A stretch of 64,000 bases of DNA. Source: Syncephalastrum monosporum B8922 (Eukaryota; Mucoromycota; Mucoromycetes; Mucorales; Syncephalastraceae). The position numbers and the translations under genes were made by a program. The notes under the pieces are model-generated. The model was not told where the DNA came from. It saw only the letters and a program-made list of their open reading frames with translations, and made no database searches. Positions 1 through 10,174 of this stretch are shown piece after piece. Location of the stretch: positions 62,001-126,000 of the forward strand of contig JNEN01001228.1 of NCBI GenBank assembly GCA_000697355.1, in the 5' to 3' direction. Positions within the stretch are counted from its first letter, which is position 1; every line of letters starts with the position of its first letter.

Positions 1-117
1 CACATGCGCCAGCTCACGGCTGTCCTGCGTCGGGCGGCGGCAGATGGTATCACCTTGTCTGACACGGCTCTCGATCGGCTTATGCAGCGAGCCACGGACC
101 GAGCATCATCGAAATAA
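1..117 (+). CDS. C-terminal end of an unidentified protein (partial)
   Basis: The first 39 bases-triplets of the window, read in frame 1, are open and end with TAA at 115-117. The peptide is helical and rich in Arg, Ala and Leu, ending in ATDRASSK. GC-rich codon use resembles the coding exons nearby and not the AT-rich intergenic DNA, so I read it as the last part of a gene that begins before the window. I do not recognise the family. It could also be a chance open frame, since only about 38 residues are visible. Confidence 0.4.
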   Translation, partial: HMRQLTAVLRRAAADGITLSDTALDRLMQRATDRASSK

Positions 118-275
118 ACATCCATCCACACAGAAAGTTTTCCCACATACGCGCGCAAAGAAAACCTGTTTGTCTGACTGTCATCTCATCATTTTTTCTT
201 TTCCACTCTTTTTCTTATTTACTTCTTTTTGCATTATTTTATCGTTATTACCTTCCCATCAATAACAACGAGAGT

Positions 276-1420
276 ATGTTAGTCTCCTTGTCTGTCGCGG
301 TCCTTTCACAGCGGGAGCAACAACAGCGACGTTGTAAAGCGAATGAGCGCCATGATACGCTCGCATCATTGGCCCGGCGAGAAGGGCTTCCACCGGGCGA
401 GCCGACGCGTCGACTTCAGCTGATACCCTGCCAGCTCGGAGAGCAATCGATCGCGATGATTGACCGCGACATCCAGCCGAACACACAGCTTGTCCTCGGG
501 CGCTTTACAGACCGACGACTCGAGCCCAACCGTATCTCACTACGCAATAAGGTCGTCAGCCGGCACCACGCCGTGATCTATACCCAAGCCGACATGCTCT
601 ATATCCGCGACACACGCTCGTCGGCTGGCACCTTTGTCAACCACTGCCGCCTTAGTCCGCCGAACAAGGCGTCGAAGTCTTACCGGCTTATGCAAGGCGA
701 CATTATTCAGCTCGGTACCGACTTCCATCGTGCAGGTCAAGGTAAAATAAACAAGTTTAAACAAATAAAGCAAGGAGACCCGGGAACTGAAGGCCAGGTT
801 TTTTTTTTCCATCCACGTTGTATTATGGTTTGACAGGGCTCTATGAAGCCGTCAAACTGCGTGTGGTACTCAACCAACCACCTCCGCCGCTGGTGCACGA
901 CATGAGGTAAAAAGTTCATGCATTCCGGATTGTATAACAAACAAACTGGGCGTTTCTAAAAAGCTCCAAGCTAACTCAAATTCAAAAAAGGTATGATGGC
1001 TATCTGCAACGGAAGAAGAAAAGCACAAACAGCAGCAGCAGCAGCAGCAGCAACAGCAAGAAGATCCAAGAAGATCCGGAAGAAATGTGCTGCATCTGTT
1101 TGTATCCCATCACAGCCATGCAGGCGCTCTTTGTAGGACCATGTCAGCACGCGTTTCACTACAAATGCTCCCGGCCACTGCTGTGCCATTATCCCAACTT
1201 CCAATGCCCACTCTGTCGTAAGATGGCTGATCTCGAAGCCAGTGTGGTCGTTGGCAGTAGTCTTACTAGTGAGAGTTGTAATGATAGAAAAAGAAGTGAC
1301 GATAGCGAGGTCCCTCATAGAAGAAGGGTTAACAGCAGCAGCAGCAGTAGGAGTAGTAGTAGTAGTTGTAGCAGCGACAGAAGAGTACCATCCACCAAGG
1401 ACGTCGCAAAGCAAGAATAA
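276..1420 (+). CDS. DMA1: FHA-RING E3 ubiquitin ligase, Dma1/Dma2 type
   Basis: Three exons (276-741, 837-906, 991-1420) join in phase to give 321 residues. An FHA domain occupies roughly residues 60-175, with the LVLGRF strand and the SRHH phosphothreonine-binding motif. A C-terminal RING follows, with CCIC, then CQHAFHYKC and finally CPLC, ending in the DLEAS segment typical of yeast Dma1/Dma2 and Chfr-like ligases. In yeast and fission yeast these ligases ubiquitinate septin and mitotic-exit regulators and read phosphothreonine marks. A serine run encoded by AGC repeats links the domains and a second serine-rich tail ends the protein. The pyrimidine-rich stretch before 276 fits a promoter. 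The start codon is the first ATG in frame; an upstream exon cannot be excluded. Confidence 0.9.
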
Positions 1421-1613
1421 AGACAAACAGAAAGCAAGAGAGCGCATAGCTACCCCTCCTTTTCTTCTTCTTGGTGGTGGCGGTGGTGGTGGTGATGATA
1501 ATGATGACGATGATGATGCTAGTGAGGGTGGTGGCGCGCTTTGGGTTCTGATAAAGTTGAGGTTTGAGAGGTTTATTCCAAAGAGTGAAAGAAAGTATAG
1601 GATATAAATCCTT

Positions 1614-2078
1614 TTACTCCTGGGAACGCAGACGGGCACCAGCGTTGATGACCTTGACGTTCAGCTGAGCAGCACGCTCGAGGAGCTCGACGCGCTTCTT
1701 GGCAGAGACGTTGTGGGCAATCTCGGCAGCAAAGGTGCGGTTGTGCATGAGGAGCATGTTGAGGTCAGCGACGTTCTTGACGGTGAACTTCTGGAAGCCG
1801 TTGGGCAGCAAGTGGCGGGGCTTCTTGTTCGAGCCATAGCCAATCTTGGGCATGGGAGCCTGGCCACGGAAACGACGGCGGATGCAGCTGTCGATACCCT
1901 TGGGCTTTCTCCACGACTCCTACATTACAGCAGTGAATGTGAATAACGACGATTCTAATGAGTGATTCCGGTTCAATGCGATGCTTACACCGACACGGTT
2001 GAAGCGGTCGGACTGATGACGCTTGAAGTGAGCCGTGCGCTTCTTGACAATGGTGTGCTTCACCGCAGGAGTGACCAT
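1614..2078 (-). CDS. RPL32: 60S ribosomal protein L32 (eL32)
   Basis: Two exons, 1989-2078 (start at 2078) and 1614-1919, give 131 residues, the normal length for eL32. Exon 1 encodes [20 protein letters not shown] and the second exon carries [16 protein letters not shown], both hallmark segments of this large-subunit protein. The 69-nt intron has a GTAAGC donor and a TAG acceptor and falls between codons. Strong codon bias towards C-ending codons fits a highly expressed gene. The protein is basic and has the usual conserved C-terminal half around the [14 protein letters not shown] segment. Identification is secure. Confidence 0.97.
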
Positions 2079-2967
2079 ACTGTGTTAAATGGATGGGTTG
2101 AGTACGGATGGATGGACGGATGGATGGATTAGTCGTGTATCGTCTTACTTTGGGATAGAGGGGGATTCACCCGTCAGCACCGTCCGCCTGTGCACATCAC
2201 TCCATCCTCCGCCCTTGATTTTCGTTTTTTTGGTGTTAAAAACCCAGCATAAAAATCCTGTTATTTATTTAATAGATGCTAACCCCATCTCTCTACCTGC
2301 AGATACAGGATAAACAACGCATGTCTCTCATATTCTTTCCCCTCGCCCCCGCACCAGAGATACTCCTGCTTTCTACTGCTGGGCGCTCAATTTTAAATAG
2401 GAACGTTTCAGAGATCTTTGTTTTTGTTACTTTTTTTTTCTGCCGTCCATCGCTGAAGACTTTGCAGCGAACAATCCCGTCTTCATGCATCGTATTATCT
2501 CATTTGATCGGTCTAAAATACGTTGGGCCCAAAACATATGCGAGAGGGCCTCCATGATGTACTGCTTTGGTGATTAAACATAACTGGTCTCAGTAACACA
2601 AAGAAAAGTCCACCCCTGTACGCGTACACTCTTATTGTTTCTGCACCTGAAATGCACTTATACAACCACACCATGTAACAAAATGGCTGCTGTTGGAGCA
2701 TTTGCTGTCGATGGTATATATCTATTCAAAATGGCAACTATACACATTAGATGGCATTAGATGGCTGCCATCCCTTCAATAATACAAATACTCCTCGTCA
2801 TACGTCCACGTACGCAACATGATACACTGAAATGGGTGATACTTGCCATCCATGTCCAGAACATCACATATATAAAATAACGTGTAAAGTATATATATTC
2901 TAGCCGAGTGAATGATCTAATAGAAGCTATACAGAAATGCATCGTACGATTCTATGTTGGAAATGAC
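2079..2967. other. Intergenic: RPL32 promoter and 3' flank of the CDF gene
   Basis: No gene recognised. The left part should hold the RPL32 promoter (reverse strand) and the right part the 3' flank of the cation transporter. The sequence is AT-rich with T runs near 2228 and 2430; short open frames lack coding character. Confidence 0.6.
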
Positions 2968-4533
2968 CTAGATATTTCCCTTCTCCAGCGACGGAGACTC
3001 CTGGGTCTTTGTAGGTTCGACAAAGATGTGCACCTGTTGTACGTGGGGAAGCTCTTTATGAATAGAGGACTGAATTTCCCGCTGAAGCTGAAACACGCGT
3101 GCCGTCGACAGAGATGGATTCACCTGCAACATCATGTCGACATGGTGGAACGGACCTTGTTTCCGACCACGCAACGAATGATAATGCAGAAAATCAGTCT
3201 CTTTCTTTTGGATCTGATCTACAACGGCCTTGACGTCGTCAATTTGAGTCACAGTCATGCCCTTATCCATCAGCTCTTTGATGGAAGCGTTGAAAATGCT
3301 GCCACCACTTTTCATGATCATGCCGGCCACGACAAGGCCGCCGATGGGATCCAGCACAGGGATTCCTGCATAGCTACCGATAATGGCGGCAAGTGCGACG
3401 CCACTTGAAAACGCATCGGAACGGTGGTGCCTGTCAATGGCTGCTGCTTAGTCACTCTTGTTTATAGGCAAAGTCTCCACTATTGCGCTCTCTTTGATTT
3501 GATATACATACCATGCGTTTGCGATCAAGACATCACTGTGCTCGTCCTTTCCGACCTTGTAGGCTAACGAAGAGAATCGTGAGTGAAACAACGGTCGAAA
3601 CTGAGTGTTTCATGAGCTTACTTGCTCTGTAAAGCCATTCCTTGATGACGACACTAATCAAGGCAAACCAAGCCGCGTTCGGATCGAGGACGTTGCTTCC
3701 GTGATGATGGTGTCCCTCGAGCATAGAGGATGCCACAGCTGTAGAAGTAGTTACAGCATCTGGATTGGCTGCCACCGCGTCGGAGAGGTGCATGGCGGCT
3801 AAGAGCAGTTCCGCGGAGTGGATGCCGATGCCAGCACCGCCGACGAGCAAAAAGGCCGAAACAGCAATGGAGCCCATAGTCTCATATTTACCTTTCGTTT
3901 TGAATGAGCAAAATGTATATTGTATACTTTGGAATCCCACTTACCATAACCATAAGGATAAATGGCATCCGGTGGTCTGCGAGACATTTTAAACGTGTAC
4001 AGTGTAACAAAGTCGCTTAATAAATCTATGAAGCAGTGAAGCAATTGTGGATCAATAACCATGCCATCGTAAAGCCTGTGGGTGTAGGAGTCCTTACCAC
4101 TAAAGGAGTGGGTAGCATCGGCCAAGAGAGAAGCCGAGTTCATGATCCTGCGCAGATAGGACGTGTGTACTATGTTAGATTAAGGGCTTATCATGGCTGA
4201 AAATCGGTGTGAAAAATACCAGCCAGCTACACCTTTAGAGACCGTCAGGCCGACGTTACAAGCAAGGCCAATCCAAGTGATACGCATGCCACGTTTACTT
4301 GAGGTCTGCAGTGTGGTGAGCAGATCGGCATGGGCATGGTCATGACCTCCGTGTCCGTGTCCGTGTCCGTGTGAATGAGAGTGCACATGAGAGTGGGTGC
4401 TGTGATGGTGCAAGGGGAAAGGCTTGCTTGCAAATAGCAGGACAGGTGTATGAGGGTGGGTATGCGATAGCAGAGGGAAGGAGCGCTTCAGAAGCAAACG
4501 CCGTGTGCGGAGCAGGCGCAAAGTAGTAGACAT
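2968..4533 (-). CDS. Mitochondrial-type cation diffusion facilitator (Mmt1/Mmt2-like metal transporter)
   Basis: Six exons (4220-4533, 4098-4147, 3945-4025, 3622-3891, 3512-3563, 2968-3430) join without a frame break into 409 residues. The N-terminus is Arg/Leu/Ser-rich (MSTTLRLLRTRRLLLKRSF) and looks like a mitochondrial presequence. It is followed by a His-rich stretch (about residues 45-68, HSHGHGHGHGGHDHAHA) of the kind that binds metal. The cation efflux core shows NSASLLADATHSFSDLLSDF and, later, WHHRSDAFSS, giving the paired HxxxD and DxxxD metal sites, and ends in a cytoplasmic ferredoxin-like domain. The closest known families are yeast Mmt1/Mmt2 (mitochondrial iron export) and SLC30A9-like proteins. 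An upstream in-frame extension to 4716 exists but would precede the presequence, so I start at 4533. Confidence 0.92.
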
Positions 4534-5760
4534 GATAGGAACAGCAGCAACAGGGCTCCCTGTCAAAGCGCATGAATGCTTTTTTTTTCTTTTTTTTTCC
4601 TTTCCACCCCGTAATTCCGCGCTAGGCCAAATAACAGAAATTACAGCAATGCGGGTACGATATTTAAAATCCGCAATAATGGCTCTTCCACTCAACTTTA
4701 ACCAAAGGTGGTTCACCTGTCGAGCGTCTTGACCCAGTGACGGGGTCTACGGCAAGGCAATACAAGGTCTTCATCCCATTCAAATCGGTCCTGGAGCCTC
4801 TCAAGTGATCTGTCGTTCTTGACCCCGAACTCCTGAACGAGTGGCCACCGTGGACGCGCGTCTTTATTCCGGCTTGCAGCCCGTTCAAGATCACTCCAAA
4901 ACAACTTTTTCGCTTGTTTTTTGGCACACACTAATGAAGACGACTTCAAATTATCGAACCATACTATTTCTTCGCCCATTGTTGTCGTCTTAAGCTAATC
5001 TCTCGCGATCTTGGACCTTGCTCATCGCGCATGACGAGATTCGTCTACATTGGTGTCACCCCTTGGCCAAACCGACGTGAGAGTACCTGGAAAAGATGCG
5101 CAAGGTCTGGTTCTACTATGCTCAAGTCAAGTAGCCGGTGTTCACAAGATGTTGAGCTTGAAGACTATGGTATGGTCAAATCTTCCCTGCCAAATTTGGG
5201 GGTCGGCTCCCTTAACTCGGGAGCATATAGGTAGATTGTTGGCAAAGCCCTTTTTCTCAACTTCACGCAGCTATGGTGCTATCCAAGTACCCCGGTTTCA
5301 ATGGAAGACCGTTACAGACTCTGGTGTAATAAGTGAGTCTAGCGCTACGCTAGGACACCGCATGATACAATACTGGACCAGGATCTGCAACATTACCAAA
5401 GAGCTTGTAAGTGAATCATCTCGCAATCTTTTGAGTGAAAAGATCTGATAATTTATCACAGGCTGAGGCGAATCTGGTGGCTCAAGAGCAATCCCTCGAG
5501 CATTGCTGCAGTTGGCTCCTCTGTGGGAGAAGCAATTCTCGATTTCGTGAAGCTGAGTGCTGCAAGTGAGCCAAAGTGCAGAAGACATTGACGAAACCTG
5601 TTCTGAGTCAACAGATGTTGATGGAGCAACAAGTTCCCTAACTTGTGAATTGAACTCGGAAAAGAAAATGCATGCCATTGCTTACAGAAAAGTAAGTAGC
5701 AATGGAAGGGAGATAAGGTTGTCGGCTACTCTATAACCTCAATGTAATATCTAGCCGGCT
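4534..5760. other. Intergenic stretch with coding-like but unrecognised fragments
   Basis: The left end holds the promoter of the metal transporter. From about 4713 to 5700 there are overlapping open frames on both strands: 4713-4979 on the minus strand, and 5050-5448 on the plus strand, the latter running into a possible GTAAGT donor at 5408. No domain is recognisable and the frames are interrupted. Together with the transposase relic next to it, this looks like decayed repeat or gene sequence. Confidence 0.4.
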
Positions 5761-6068
5761 AGCAACCCCCTGCTCACTGAAGACGAATGGCAACGCTCTC
5801 TGCCGTCAACAATGATGGCACAATTAGAGGTGGTCTGCTTTTTCGTAGCTTCTAATATGCTTGCCCAGGATTAAGCCCAGGAGAAAAGGGAGGCACATAT
5901 GCGCGAGGTTCTACGCATTTCTCGAGGAGGCGGGGCATGCGAAGAACTAGCAGTAGAGCACGAGCTTTGTTTGACTTCAATAAAGTGCAATTTCATCACG
6001 AGATAGTGGCCTTTCATGTGCGGATATTGGTCCATTTCATCCATCGTAGGGTACTTTGACCATGCCAT
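5760..6068 (-). mobile_element. Degenerate Tc1/mariner-type transposase relic
   Basis: On the minus strand from 6068 the frame reads MDEMDQYPHMKGHYLVM, which matches the segment just before the second catalytic aspartate (normally HYLVMDNAPIH) of mariner-like transposases common in Mucorales genomes. Here the aspartate and the NAPIH residues are gone. About 150 nt further on, in another frame, AYVPPFSPGLNPGQAY matches the family motif around the third acidic residue (LPPYSPELNPIEQFW), with the glutamate replaced by Gly and a stop soon after. Frameshifts and lost catalytic residues show that the copy is dead. I found no terminal inverted repeats, so its ends are unknown. Confidence 0.6.
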
Positions 6069-6223
6069 ACTACGTTTACTAGGCTACCTGAATTACGGTA
6101 CTGCGGGATTTAAAATGGTATTCTGTTTTCCTGGAATTTCGTAATTCAAACGCGAAGCACTTGTATTAAATCACCTACAACTGTATGAACGCGTCTTGTC
6201 GTCATTCAGCAGTTTGAGTCATC

Positions 6224-7055
6224 ATGCTAGACAAAGTATTCCAGTACTGGACCGACCCTCGCCTCTATCAGGGGGCTATGGCCGTCTATGCCACCTTTCC
6301 CGCCCTCTTCACGCCGACCCTCTTCTTGATTGACGCGCCTTACGGTAGGACTCTCTAGTTTTTGGTCAGTCCGTCTCAAACTTGTCATGCCAGGCCGTTT
6401 TGCGGGCAAACTTGTCGTGGACTGGAGTCTTCCGGGGAAGCTAGCATGGTGCATCATGGAGATTGTATCACCTGTCGTTTTTGGCTTGAGCATGTGGACA
6501 ACACAGCATTGGGAGGCACGCCAGATGTTGCTGAGCGGGTTATGGTTTAGTCACTATGCAAATCGAGCTGTTCTGCACCCGCTGCGGGCCACGTCGATGG
6601 CTCCCATCCATGTCCTCACGTTTGTGAGCTCAGTTGTCTTCAACGTCCTCAACGGATACACGAACGGAATGTGGACGGCGCACCACGCAGAGTCCTCTGC
6701 ATCCTGGCTCACTACCGCGACCGGCTTGGGCTTATGGGCAGCTGGATTGTTTGCCAATATTTACCATGACAACATCCTCTTTCGACTACGCCGCGACCGC
6801 AAACCGGATCAGCCCCGCTATGTCATACCCCATGGGGGACTGTTTGAGTACGTCAGCTGTCCGAATTACTTTGGCGAGGCGATTGAGTGGGTCGGCTACT
6901 ATTTCGTCGCTTATCCGAGTCGGCCAGCCCTAGTCTTTGCCTTGGCGACCATGGCCAACCTGTTTCCGCGTGCGTGGCGTACTCATGCCTGGTACCGTCG
7001 CCAGTTTCCAGATTACCCGTCTTCTCGCAAAGCGGTGATTCCTTTTGTATTCTAA
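6224..7055 (+). CDS. Steroid 5-alpha-reductase-like membrane enzyme
   Basis: Two exons (6224-6344, 6394-7055) give 260 residues, the usual size of 3-oxo-5-alpha-steroid 4-dehydrogenases. Several hydrophobic helices are present. The C-terminal family signature is clear: YVIPHGGLFEYVSCPNYFGE, EAIEWVGYY, then RAWRTHAWYRRQFPDYPSSRKAVIPFVF at the very end. These enzymes reduce enone double bonds with NADPH in the ER membrane. The native substrate in a fungus is uncertain; sterol or polyprenol-type lipids are possible. The 49-nt intron has a GTAGGA donor and CAG acceptor. Close relatives include SRD5A1/2 and, more distantly, Tsc13/TECR and SRD5A3/Dfg10; length and the N-terminal half favour the SRD5A1/2 branch. 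Confidence 0.88.
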
Positions 7056-7229
7056 GTCCGTATATGTGTGTGAGCTAGATAGAAAGAAAAAAAAGACATC
7101 GTAATAGTACATATTCTCCCCCCGACATTCATCGTTAGATACACATTATCACAGTCTTTAGCTCTATGTGTTTATTCGTCCCGTCATGTCTTTGATATTA
7201 ATGGCGTAGTATCTATTCTCAGGTTGGTA

Positions 7230-8306
7230 TTATGAGGATGCGTTTGGTTGTGTCTGAGGCGTATCTGCCGGCTGCATCGCCTCCATTTTGCCGTATTCCA
7301 TCTCCTTCACGACAGACGGCTTCTTTCCACGGCGGTGTCGCTGATCACTCCCCGGGTCGGGAAGGCCTTGTTTGATGTTTCGGCAGACCCTCATGTACTG
7401 GTTCCACATGTCTTTCACGCAGCGTTTGGTTCCGAGTTGGCTTTGGACCTCCTTCATGTTTTTGAGTTGCTGATAGGTGTTGTAGACGAGTAATCGCTCT
7501 TCTTCGGTCCACTCGGATCGGTCGGTATCTGGGTCAAATGCATATTTATAACGAGAAGCAAGTTGGCGTGGTGTCCGCCCTGTCTTCATGACGCTGGCAA
7601 TCAAGGGCCAGTCCGTGTCACCATGCTTTTCCACCGCTGCGAGAAGTAGCCTGTCTTCGGCTTGGGTGAAGAACCCCTTTTCGATACTCCTGTCCTGCTG
7701 CCATCGCCACCGCTCGAGACACTGTCGTCGCGATCGGGTCGGGATACCGTCGGCTACAGCGTCCCAGTTATTCGTACCGTAGACCTTGACTAGCTTCGCC
7801 AATGCATCCGATTCCTCGGGGGTCCACCTGCCGTGCCGCAACTTGGGATCCAGCGAGTGCTTCCATGTGTTCTTGAGAAGAAGAGGTGGTCGTTTCCGAG
7901 GAAGCTGGGCCTGGATAGTCTCCCAATTCACCTGGTTGGGGTCTTTGCCCTTCATCGCCGAACGAAGTGCTGCGATCTCTTCGTCTGTCCAAGGGCCCGT
8001 GTAGCCGAGGTAGCTGTGGTGTTTCGGGTCTGTGTTTTGTGCTTCAAGGAGTCGAAACACGTGTACTCGCACTGCAGCTGGTAATCGATCCTTAAAGTGG
8101 CGTGAAATGGCAGTCCAACGAGGCCCCATTTCAGCGTAAAGATTCAAGAGCTTTTCGTCCTCTTCCTTGGTCCATACTTTCCGCACGCGGTAGAGCGATT
8201 GCTTAAGCTGAGAGACAGGACTGGCATGTAACGATCGGGAGGCTATCGTATTGACTGGCGCACTGCCAATCCTCCGGAATGCACTTGGCAACAGACAGGA
8301 GAACAT
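7230..8306 (-). CDS. Myb/SANT-repeat protein with predicted mitochondrial presequence
   Basis: A single 358-residue exon. Five Myb/SANT-like repeats can be seen, opening with VWTKEEDEKLL, PWTDEEIAAL, RWTPEESDAL, FFTQAEDRLL and EWTEEERLLV and spaced about 50-60 residues apart. The tail is basic (RHRRGKKPSVVKE). The N-terminus, MFSCLLPSAFRRIGSAPVNT followed by RSLHASPVS, has no acidic residue, is rich in Arg and Ser, and carries the R-x-L-x-x-S pattern of matrix-processed presequences. DNA binding is inferred from the repeats; mitochondrial location is inferred from the N-terminus only. A nuclear Myb factor such as a Bas1, Reb1 or SNAPc4 relative is the alternative, but those proteins do not start with such a sequence. 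Confidence 0.85.
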   Translation of the reverse strand: MFSCLLPSAFRRIGSAPVNTIASRSLHASPVSQLKQSLYRVRKVWTKEEDEKLLNLYAEMGPRWTAISRHFKDRLPAAVRVHVFRLLEAQNTDPKHHSYLGYTGPWTDEEIAALRSAMKGKDPNQVNWETIQAQLPRKRPPLLLKNTWKHSLDPKLRHGRWTPEESDALAKLVKVYGTNNWDAVADGIPTRSRRQCLERWRWQQDRSIEKGFFTQAEDRLLLAAVEKHGDTDWPLIASVMKTGRTPRQLASRYKYAFDPDTDRSEWTEEERLLVYNTYQQLKNMKEVQSQLGTKRCVKDMWNQYMRVCRNIKQGLPDPGSDQRHRRGKKPSVVKEMEYGKMEAMQPADTPQTQPNASS

Positions 8307-8479
8307 GAAAGAAAGTTTGCAGATAAAAGATTTAGCTGTGAGTTTCCTTCTCTCTTTTTTTTTTTTTTACTGAAAATATGTATACTGAAATCTACAATGC
8401 AATGCAGAAGAAAAAATACCAAGAAATAGTATCATGAACGAAAAGGGAATAGAAAACAAAGGAAACAAAGGCGATCTAA
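8307..8479. other. Short intergenic spacer
   Basis: This is the upstream flank of the Myb-repeat gene and the 3' flank of the lactate dehydrogenase gene. It contains a T run at about 8354-8369 and an AT-rich stretch; no gene is seen. Confidence 0.6.
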
Positions 8480-10174
8480 TTACAGCTTGGCCAATCCACG
8501 AGGCACCATGCGTTCGTAAGCAGAGTGAGACAGATGGTCGAACGGACTGGCCACAAAGTGGTCCTTAATATTACGGATATCCACCATGTCACGCGTGATA
8601 TGATGCACGGTGGGCGCACCCATCAAGCGCATACACATCTCTAACTCATCCTGGAGTAGCTGGATCAATCGCTTCACACCTGCATCACCATAAGTGGACA
8701 TGGCAAACTATGCAAGCCAGAGAAATTAGCTCACGATCAGCATGCGATATCTTTGATACATACCAAGGCCGGACGACCAATGCCCACACCCGTGGCGCCC
8801 AATGCAACCGCCTTGAAAATATCCGAGCCACGGCGGATACCGCCGTCGACATAGACCTCAAAGTTTTTGTCCAGTCCTTCTGCGCGAAGACGGTCCATGA
8901 CCTCAGCCAAGATCTCAATGCCCGACGGAGCAAAGTCAAGCTGACGGCCACCATGGTTAGACAGTACAATACCCTGGAGACCATGACGTGCAGCAATGAC
9001 AGCGTCGTCTGCAGTCTGGACACCCTTCAACAGGATAGGCATCTTGGTAATGCTCTTCAACCAGTCAACGTCACTCCAGCTGAGCGAAGGATCAATAAAA
9101 GTCGAGATGTAGCGAGCCGCACCCTGATCACGGGCAACACCCGAGTCCTCCATTTCGGTTGGGGCCTCGTCAGCGTACTTGACACGCATGTCCTTCTCAC
9201 GACGGCCCAGCTGCGGTGCGTCCACCGTGACAAAGAGGCCCTTGATGCCGCGCTTTTCGGCATGCTGTACAAACTGACGCGTAATCTCGCGGTCGGAATT
9301 GACATACAGCTGCAACCACTGAGTCTGGTCAGGCTGGGCTTGGTTAACGATCTCATCAAAGGAGCAGGACGCCAAGGTAGGGATCATTTGGATGACGTTG
9401 GTCGCGTGCGCTGCGCGCGTCAGCACCAGCTCACCCTCGGGATGGCCAAGTTTACCCAGCGCGGTACCAGTGATATAGAGCGGCATCGATACTTTCTTGC
9501 CAAGCATCGTGGTCTCCAGCGAAACGTTGCGGACGTCCACCATGACACGGGGACGCAGCCAAATACGATGGAAAGCGTTGTGGTTCTCGCGCATCGAGAT
9601 CTCGTCGTCTGCACCGGACGAATAATAAGCCCATGCTTCTGGCCTGAGCACGTTCTTCGCAACGGCTAAATATAACGGATTCAGTTTGGAATAGTTCGGT
9701 TGTGTGGGCGCCATGCACGTGAAAACAGGGATAACGAGACTTACATTCGAAATCGAAAGTATTGTACATCTCCGTGAGACGGGGCATATTCTCGCGTGCC
9801 AGACGGATCTGCTTATCCTGCTCAGACTCGACCTTGGGCTGGGCGGCCAGGGCTTCAGTGTCCACCTCGCCTTTGCACACGTCGGGTGACAAGTAGCGAT
9901 CAATGATGTCAGGCGGGTGGATCGGATCAAAGGCGTCGGTGGCGTCTTGGCCAGCGTATTTGAGAATGATCTTTTGGCCACCAGGATGCTCCGGCAAGAA
10001 CTGAGTGAGATCGTAGACCTTGCCATGGATAATGATCCACAGATCGTCTAGACAGAAAGCAGAGCCAAGTGGCGCGTTTAATACAAGGATGCATGGCGCA
10101 TGGGTCTTATTTCTTCATTTTCTACCTTTTGTGTTGTGGCTGGCGACTTCTTCAAGTGAAAGACGGTTCGACAT
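8480..10174 (-). CDS. CYB2: Flavocytochrome b2-like L-lactate dehydrogenase
   Basis: Four exons (10126-10174, 9745-10047, 8764-9665, 8480-8707) give 493 residues. Residues 5-75 form a cytochrome b5 domain with the two haem histidines in LPEHPGG and FDPIHPP. The FMN-dependent alpha-hydroxyacid dehydrogenase barrel follows: AWAYYSSGADDE, LFVTVDAPQLGRREKDMR, the active-site histidine in SNHGGRQLD, and VYVDGGIRRGSD. The reaction is oxidation of L-lactate to pyruvate with electrons passed to cytochrome c in the yeast enzyme. The protein starts straight into the b5 domain (MSNRLSLEEV) and has no bipartite presequence for the intermembrane space, so a cytosolic or other location, or another hydroxyacid substrate, is possible. 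A pyrimidine-rich promoter lies upstream. Confidence 0.92.

Noticed and set aside
971..1639. A 222-codon minus-strand frame with Ala and Ser runs
   Set aside because: It overlaps the FHA-RING exon 3 on the other strand; the runs come from AGC/AGT repeats in that gene.
4534..4716. N-terminal extension of the metal transporter
   Set aside because: The extension would bury the presequence; it is probably 5' UTR that happens to be open.
8710..9669. A 319-codon open frame on the plus strand
   Set aside because: It lies antisense to the flavocytochrome b2 exons and mirrors their GC-rich codons; it has no domain.
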